Assembly (NCBI GenBank): GCA_023382655.1
Contig: JAHDWK010000024.1
Location: 1 to 64,000, forward strand
Length of the DNA: 64,000 nt
Origin: Anaerolineae bacterium
GTDB taxonomy: Bacteria > Chloroflexota > Anaerolineae > Promineifilales > Promineifilaceae
Reading direction: 5' to 3'
The notes beneath the pieces were generated by a model, which saw only the letters and a list, made by a program, of their open reading frames with translations, made no database searches and was not told where the DNA came from. Positions 59,001 through 64,000 of this stretch are shown in pieces. A program made the position numbers and the translations under genes. The number at the start of each line of letters is the position of its first letter. The stretch's first letter is position 1.

Positions 59001-62000
59001 TCGCCAATTTCGATGGTCTGGTCAACGTCTGGGCTTATGTGCCCGATGGCTGGCAGGTACGTTTTGACGATAATTTGCAGGCGAACGTCGTCGCCAAACC
59101 GGGCACGTTGCCCGGCACTTACACCGTGCAAATTGTCGGTCAACCGCAGGATTACCCGGATGTGCTGGTGATGGCCGAACACACCATCACCATCCCTGAC
59201 GACGATTCACTCCTGCTCGGTTGGGAAGCTGAACCCAATATCACCGTGCCCATCGGTGACGCCACGCTGGACGATGTGTCCAATCAAACCAACGACGCCG
59301 AAGCCGAAATCCCCAATTCTGCCTTCCGCCTGGGTGTGGTCAACTTCTCCGGGCAAAGCAAAACCCTGGATGTGACGGTAACGGGCGCACCTGCGGGATG
59401 GGTGGTGCTGGACGGCCGTCAACAGACATCCACCAGTTTTGAACTCGGCCCCAACGAACGCAGCCAGCCTGGCCTGTACGTCGTTCCGCCCACGCTGCCC
59501 GCCCCCGGTACCGCTTTCGACATGATTGTCGAAGTCAGTGATGGCGTACAGTCCGAATCCGTCTCCATCCCCTGGGCCATGCCCGGCCAGGCACACAACT
59601 ACCTGCAACTCTCGCCGGAAACGCTTTATCTCAGCCCCGGCCAGAGCGCGGATTTCACTCTGGCAATGAGCAACGTCGGTAACGCCTCTGGCAACTTCCC
59701 CATTACCGCCGATACACCACTAACCGATAGCTCCATCTCCAATCTCCAATCTCCAATCTCTCTATCTCCCGGCGCATCCCACATCCAAACGCCAACACTT
59801 TCGATTGACGCTGATGCCCCACACGGCCGTTACCCCCTCACCTTTTCCAGCCCTGCGCCAGCCAGCTACAGCCAGTACGCCCTGGGCGAAATCTTCGTGC
59901 TGACGCCAAACGCGGGCGCGATTGCCGAAGCCGCCACCTGCGACCTGGGCGAAACCGCGCTGCCTGCTGCTCTACAAAGCCTGGCCCTGGCTGCCGACGA
60001 ATTGGAGGTAAGCTGCGAGGCCGGTAGCTGCTCCGTCTACGCTAAAGACCAGACGATAGCCGCTTTGGGCAGCGTGGCCCATTACGCCGAAGTCGCCTCG
60101 CCGCTCATCACCGTCGTACCTGACCTGGAAGCGATTGGCGCCGATTTGACCGCTCACACCGACCCGGCCGACGTGCTGGCTGATCTGGATAATCTGGCGG
60201 CCGTTGCCAACCAGCTTGGCCTGGAACTGTGTGCTATTGAAGCGCACCTGCCGGACGCTCGCTTTAGCCCTTACCTGGATGCGGTCTTGTTGGGTGATAC
60301 GGCCACGTTGACCCTCACTGTGCAAAACCTGGGCAACCTGGCCACCACCTACGCCGTCACCGTCACCACCCCCACCGGCGATCAGACCTTCAGCCCCAGC
60401 CTCGATCCCGGCGACACGGCCGTCTTGCCCATCAACACCAGCCCCGCCGCCTTAGGTAGTTATGATCTCATCGCCAACGTCGTAGCCGAGGATTCCATCC
60501 TCGCCACCGACACGGCCGTTGCCCGCCTCAATGTGGTAGACAAATTCGTGCAGGTCACGGCCGTGGCCGCCAATCCCCCCTTCGTGGAAACCGGCACCAG
60601 CAGCACCGACCTCAGCGTCACCGTCGCCAACGTCGCCGGTATCCGCCAGGACCTCACCGCCCACACCCAAATCCTGGCCCCTGGCGGCAGCATACAATGG
60701 AGCGATGACATTCCCGTGACCCTGCTCATCGGCAACCCCCGCGCCTACGACCTGGCTACCGTCAACACCTCCGGCTGGGCGGCCGGCGTCTACACTCTCA
60801 CCGTTGATCTCGCCGTAGCCGATGGCTCCGGCGTCGGCTACCTCGGCGTCGGGCAAGGTTTAGGCGTTTCCCACAGCGTCAGCCCCCTCATCGTGCCCAT
60901 CGGTGACATTACCGTCACCACCACCATCACCACCGAACTCCTCGGCGAAACTATCTTGCCCCCCACCAGTACGCAGACGCTCTATGATTGGCCGGAACGG
61001 CCGGTAATCGGTAATCGGTTAACGGTAATCGGTGAAGAGGAACCGGTCAGTGGCGAGCAATCACTTTTGGGCAGGCAATTTGCCTTTGGCGTCATTGACA
61101 ATACCGAACCAATCCCGGATAGCCGATTACCGATAACCGACAACCAGGACAACATCCAACCGATCGCCGATCACCGATCACCGATCACCGTTAACCACTC
61201 CCCCCAAACCACCTGGGCCATCACCCGCACAGAGAACAGCGATGCGGCCGTGACCTACACCGGCTCCTGGACGGCCGTTACCAACTCCACCGCCGACTTT
61301 GCCAGCAACGGTGATTACCACTATTCCCAGACCACCGGTGACTTTGCCAGCTTCAACTTCAGCGGCACATGGATTGGTGTCGGTTTTGCTTCCAGCACCG
61401 CCAGCGGCTACGCCGAAGTTTTTGTAGATGGGGCCAGCCAGGGGTTGGTAGATCTGTACAGCCGCAGCACCGATGTGAAACGGGTGACCATAGATGGCCT
61501 GTCTGACACCAGCCATGTCATCACCGTCACCGTCACCGGCATCCAAAACCCCTTCAGCTCCAACGACCGGGTCAACATAGATTACTTTGACACCTGGGAC
61601 GGCACCACCATGCCCGACGGTGCGTATGAACAAGATCATGTGCGCGTCTGGCTCAGTGACGGTTGGGCGAACCAGAACGACGCCAACGCCAGCGGTGGCA
61701 GTTATTATCGCAGTGGTCATACTGCCTGGTTCCCCTTCACCAGCGACGGCGTCTCTGACTCCATCACCTTCCAGGCCATGACCTACGGCAATTCCGAAAA
61801 AGTTGCCATCTACCTGGATGACACATTCCAGCGTTACCTGAATTTGCAAGACTTCACCGTGCATACTGAAACGCTCACCTTTGATGGGCTGCCCGCCGGG
61901 CCGCATGTCCTTACCGTGCGCGCCTACCGAGGGCAGGCGACCATAGATCTGTTCACCGTGCCCGCCACCGAACCGGCCACCCCGCCGCCCACCATCGGCA

Positions 62001-64000
62001 GCTTCCACCGCCACGAAGAAAACGATCTGTCCATCCTTTATAATGGCTTCTCGTTCCCGCAAACGGATACAACATGGAGCAGTGACCTCAATGATGTTGT
62101 CAGCGATCATTACATGGTTGATTCGGGCACAGCCGGGGATACCATCAGTTTCACCTTCAGCGGCGTCAGTGTCGGCGTTGGCTTTTACGCCTCGACGCAA
62201 AGCGGCTACGCTGAAATCTTGATAGACGGCGTCAGCCAGGGCATTGTAGATACCTACCGCCGCGAGCCGACTATCTTGCCCGTCTATTTCCACAACCTGC
62301 CCAACACCAGCCACACGCTGACCATCAACGTGCTGGGGCAGAAAAATCCCTTTGCCAGCAACGATGTTGTTCACCTGGATTACATTGATGTGTGGGACGG
62401 GACGTCGTTGCCGGATGGTACATTTGAAGAAGTAGATGCGCGTCTCCATCGCAGTTATCGTTGGTCATTGGAAAACAATACCCAGGCCAGCGGCGGCCAA
62501 TTCCTGGAAGACGCCATCACCGGCTACGCCAACGCCTGGTTCCCCTTCACCGGCGACTCCGTCACCTTCCGCACCATCGCCAACAATCAGGGCAGCCAGT
62601 GGACAAAGGTGAGCTTAGATGGTCAACCCTTGGCGGAGATCAACCTGTACAACAACACGGCCGTCAGCCGCACCTACTCCTTCAACAACCTTGGCCCCGG
62701 CCTGCACGTCCTGCAACTGGAACGGTATCATGGCGAACTGATGATAGATGCCTTCACCACGCCCGGCAACCCTCCCTTCTACCAGACCCCCGTCTACACC
62801 GGCGTTGTCCGCTACGAAGAAGACGACCCCATGCTAGTGTACAACGGCACGGCCGCTTACAACCAACGGCCGCAAACGTGGGATGAGGAATATCAATGGG
62901 ATTCTAGCAGTGGCTATTCCGTCCTTTCTACCACCGCCAATGATACCGTGAGTCTGACGTTCGACGGCCGTTGGGCCAGCGTCGGCTTCTTCACCAACCA
63001 ATATGGCGGCCAGGCCGAAATCTTCGTAGACGGCGTCAGCTACGGCACCGTCGGCACCTACAGTGCTGCCGCCGACGTGAAAAGCTTCCCTGTCACCGGC
63101 CTGCTCACCGGCACGCATACCATTAGCGTTACCGTGTTGGGTATCCCCGACCCGCCCAGTACCCAAAGCCGCATCTATCTCGACTACATTGACGTGTGGG
63201 ACGGCCAACCCATGCCCGACGAGATAAGCAATGCCAGCCAGGTGGAGATGAACGGCCGTATTCACATCAGCGACCTGCTCAACACCGTCAGCCACCCCAA
63301 CGGCATCAACAGCGACTACGTCGTCAACGGCGCTGGCAACTATCCCGGCAACGTCTGGTATGCCTTCACTGGCGACAGTCTCACCTTCTACGGCTTTAGC
63401 GCCAGCTTTGGCACAAATCTGGTAGACCTCTACGTTGACGGCCAATTTGTGCAAGCCATTGACCAGTTCTACCCCTTCTCCCAGCAGCCCATCGCCCACC
63501 ACTTCAGAGGCTTTGGCGAAGGGGCGCATGTTGCCCACATCAGCAACAACATCGGCATCCGCGTAGACGCCTTCGCCAGTAACCAGCCGCCCATCGCCTA
63601 CCAGCCCCTCGCCGAATGGTGGGAGAGTGACCGCACAGGCGGCGCGTCCTGGTGGGGCGGCGTCCATTCCTCCCTGGCAACCGGCGACGTGGACGGTGAC
63701 GGCAGCGTAGAAATTGCCCTCACCGCCAGCCACCTGGGGCCAAACGGCGAACTGTTCCTGCTGCGCGGCGATGGGCAAGACGCGGGCAACGGCGACCCCA
63801 TCATCTGGAGCGTGGCCTACAACATCTTCAACGGCTTTGAACATGTCGGCGGCGTAGCTCTGGCCGACCTGGACGGGCAGCCTGGCGCGGAAATCGTCAC
63901 CGCCAACACATTAGGTGTCTATGCCTACCACCACGACGGTACACCCTACTGGTCAACCAACGCCGTCGCCTCCAACCGCTTCTACGGCACACCGAGCGTG
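56078..64000 (+). CDS. Giant exported protein: transglutaminase-like, CARDB-like, alternating carbohydrate-binding-like modules (partial)
   Basis: The gene starts at ATG 56078 with GGAGG and is still open at 64000 (2641 codons present). A signal peptide covers residues 1-33. Residues about 263-368 are a transglutaminase-like domain: GNSTDKSSLLIAMLRSAGIP, with Ser or none in place of the catalytic Cys, then WWVEAYLPGSGWTNLDPSF. Adhesin-like Ig/CARDB-type domains fill about 700-1650. From about 1725 to 2507 two module types alternate three times (A: SGYAEVFVDGASQGLVD, DYIDVWDG; B: AWFPFTGDSVTF, LHVLQLERYHGELMIDAF). FG-GAP-type repeats (ATGDVDGDGSVEIAL, ALADLDGQPGAEIVTA) start near 2530. No membrane anchor is seen so far. 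Heptamer repeats lie in frame at 59731 and 61003-61195. Likely a surface scaffold or adhesin. Confidence 0.85.
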   Translation, partial: MKTPKWLHAFISLIVSISLLLQFIVPIIPPLHAAQIKDTTRSRLRFAVTPPHTSASLLLGPSAPISVSRVQSSYHSGDEITITYIVHNNLPPTGQPNVAPGATYTDTIDALAAFEPATDANTLHEVSLATTLTAAATYIDSSLPPVQSGNTYTWELGDVLPYGRTTLTLTVQTANTAPDFTNLDTGATATADLWDSSVNDSARPAVLTPDSVSASYTEGTVDADPLDKDMLAITAVSTQDPIAAFETVRGFTHDPYEGSLRGTRGTLWGEAGNSTDKSSLLIAMLRSAGIPARYRHGSLDTAEAQTILASMFPAAQGVAGYVPDDVVTADPVNDPALITLIQDHWWVEAYLPGSGWTNLDPSFPDAEPGDIFATPGSNDRIAELPDSLRHKVTLSLEVEQYNTFPVGGTNLTTFRPLTATYATAQIAARSVSIGHFVTTETDGGVYSTVQHTYTPYFAVDGDDFLTAGDEFQDLLTNFPLATVFTTAEWITVETEDVDGQTTTFTREVKDLIGLDLRLNGGNLNIELPADNAAFTSFDDAFALWFLPNQLANPEYAARSRATNFYDVLDSAVTAVNLPDPIETPEETAAMNEAKVEYFLARNEQYALGGLAFVELADPTTQDIEQYLRVKLFYDQPRIIIASSAVQPDDTIQKTMDLRSTEAEAIVYPDQSVDALDSAQWLKATAESYFEGNVIEQLSGELPLTTARLFDEMQAQGIQPVLITPADMDLLAVYLPDSAAYAHAVAALLEGKNVLIPQSPVLVDSEPLLGWWEIDPQTGVVTGVLQNGLHGAFIEYAMLVEIFGFAVTLNEAAGYQKVVADMWSCIARNVVPALQGNPIPTEDCVPTWFSPTPPWVPPLTWFPPNRTSAVAGVQTEPPQRQMGGDTSWRYLPAHQCPIANCGLEQFALPYTDQAAIPLPEMMFGYNDSFGGAIQAGRVLTVTDNGGSGGPTLTLGSNPTSGTVLPGREYWFDVTAVANFDGLVNVWAYVPDGWQVRFDDNLQANVVAKPGTLPGTYTVQIVGQPQDYPDVLVMAEHTITIPDDDSLLLGWEAEPNITVPIGDATLDDVSNQTNDAEAEIPNSAFRLGVVNFSGQSKTLDVTVTGAPAGWVVLDGRQQTSTSFELGPNERSQPGLYVVPPTLPAPGTAFDMIVEVSDGVQSESVSIPWAMPGQAHNYLQLSPETLYLSPGQSADFTLAMSNVGNASGNFPITADTPLTDSSISNLQSPISLSPGASHIQTPTLSIDADAPHGRYPLTFSSPAPASYSQYALGEIFVLTPNAGAIAEAATCDLGETALPAALQSLALAADELEVSCEAGSCSVYAKDQTIAALGSVAHYAEVASPLITVVPDLEAIGADLTAHTDPADVLADLDNLAAVANQLGLELCAIEAHLPDARFSPYLDAVLLGDTATLTLTVQNLGNLATTYAVTVTTPTGDQTFSPSLDPGDTAVLPINTSPAALGSYDLIANVVAEDSILATDTAVARLNVVDKFVQVTAVAANPPFVETGTSSTDLSVTVANVAGIRQDLTAHTQILAPGGSIQWSDDIPVTLLIGNPRAYDLATVNTSGWAAGVYTLTVDLAVADGSGVGYLGVGQGLGVSHSVSPLIVPIGDITVTTTITTELLGETILPPTSTQTLYDWPERPVIGNRLTVIGEEEPVSGEQSLLGRQFAFGVIDNTEPIPDSRLPITDNQDNIQPIADHRSPITVNHSPQTTWAITRTENSDAAVTYTGSWTAVTNSTADFASNGDYHYSQTTGDFASFNFSGTWIGVGFASSTASGYAEVFVDGASQGLVDLYSRSTDVKRVTIDGLSDTSHVITVTVTGIQNPFSSNDRVNIDYFDTWDGTTMPDGAYEQDHVRVWLSDGWANQNDANASGGSYYRSGHTAWFPFTSDGVSDSITFQAMTYGNSEKVAIYLDDTFQRYLNLQDFTVHTETLTFDGLPAGPHVLTVRAYRGQATIDLFTVPATEPATPPPTIGSFHRHEENDLSILYNGFSFPQTDTTWSSDLNDVVSDHYMVDSGTAGDTISFTFSGVSVGVGFYASTQSGYAEILIDGVSQGIVDTYRREPTILPVYFHNLPNTSHTLTINVLGQKNPFASNDVVHLDYIDVWDGTSLPDGTFEEVDARLHRSYRWSLENNTQASGGQFLEDAITGYANAWFPFTGDSVTFRTIANNQGSQWTKVSLDGQPLAEINLYNNTAVSRTYSFNNLGPGLHVLQLERYHGELMIDAFTTPGNPPFYQTPVYTGVVRYEEDDPMLVYNGTAAYNQRPQTWDEEYQWDSSSGYSVLSTTANDTVSLTFDGRWASVGFFTNQYGGQAEIFVDGVSYGTVGTYSAAADVKSFPVTGLLTGTHTISVTVLGIPDPPSTQSRIYLDYIDVWDGQPMPDEISNASQVEMNGRIHISDLLNTVSHPNGINSDYVVNGAGNYPGNVWYAFTGDSLTFYGFSASFGTNLVDLYVDGQFVQAIDQFYPFSQQPIAHHFRGFGEGAHVAHISNNIGIRVDAFASNQPPIAYQPLAEWWESDRTGGASWWGGVHSSLATGDVDGDGSVEIALTASHLGPNGELFLLRGDGQDAGNGDPIIWSVAYNIFNGFEHVGGVALADLDGQPGAEIVTANTLGVYAYHHDGTPYWSTNAVASNRFYGTPSV
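59731..59770 (+). repeat. In-frame ATCTCCA heptamer tract
   Basis: Five units of ATCTCCA type lie inside the giant protein gene and encode SISNLQSPISLS. The unit is the same type as the intergenic tract at 9546-9605. Confidence 0.75.
61003..61195 (+). repeat. In-frame GGTAATC and CGATCAC heptamer tracts
   Basis: GGTAATC units (61003-61037) and the complementary families CGATTAC/CGATAAC (61124-61150) and CGATCAC (61161-61195) sit inside the giant protein gene and encode PVIGNRLTVIG, SRLPITDNQ and IADHRSPITV. They can pair in the RNA across about 100 nt. Confidence 0.75.

Noticed and set aside
61178..62449. Minus-strand open frame of 423 codons inside the giant exported protein gene
   Set aside because: The plus-strand frame is continuous from 56078 to 64000 with clear repeated modules; the minus frame is a shadow.

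Overview
The window is about 64 kb of GC-rich bacterial DNA and looks like a chromosome segment from a Chloroflexota (Anaerolineae-like) bacterium. The placement is an inference. It rests on family content (USP/GpgS and GT4 genes, STAND-TPR proteins, DUF433/DUF5615 pair, very large exported proteins), on C-terminal tails of the type IYLPFIVR, and on compositional habits. No rRNA is present. One tRNA, tRNA-Pro(GGG), lies at 42735-42808. Two genes run off the ends: an alpha-2-macroglobulin-like lipoprotein at the left and a giant exported protein at the right.

Layout. 1-12 kb: alpha-2-macroglobulin lipoprotein, NifU-like Fe-S protein, S10 carboxypeptidase, galactokinase, molybdopterin hydroxylase large subunit. 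12-15 kb: a small defence-like patch (DUF433/DUF5615 pair, antitoxin-like protein, AT-rich Mrr-type endonuclease) next to a MITE-like element. 15-21 kb: lipoprotein, SGNH esterase and a 1376-residue exported beta-propeller protein. 21-26 kb: a four-gene cluster (GT4, USP-GpgS fusion, GpgP-like phosphatase, MggS-like GT4) that probably makes glucosylglycerate or a mannosylated derivative. 26-37.5 kb: MurA with Asp in place of the catalytic Cys, a YcaQ-type glycosylase, two DinB proteins, a UbiA prenyltransferase, an F420-type reductase, methyltransferases, an SDR protein, a P-loop kinase, a Yip1 protein and an attC-like site. 37.7-41.5 kb: a Ser/Thr kinase-ATPase-TPR protein. 41.6-47.3 kb: CPBP protease, tRNA, membrane protein, RfbC, DtxR-family regulator facing a membrane-anchored glycosidase, and HolB. 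47.4-54.4 kb: a STAND-TPR protein followed by four plus-strand genes that share one promoter design. 54.4-64 kb: lipoprotein, SMR-like membrane protein, a broken PLP decarboxylase and the giant exported protein.

Three genome-scale signals cut across the genes. (1) The palindromic octamer ACGGCCGT occurs about 115-120 times by eye, where one or two would be expected by chance, so it behaves like the cyanobacterial HIP1 palindrome. (2) Short tracts of degenerate 7-8 bp tandem units folded on themselves sit at gene ends, often supplying the stop codon, and also lie in frame inside coding sequence. (3) Four successive genes at 50-54 kb each carry two CAGGACA words exactly 21 bp apart, followed 19-20 bp later by a TTAT-type -10 element. 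The third is the best candidate for an undescribed local regulatory system. The adjacent STAND protein is a plausible but unproven regulator.
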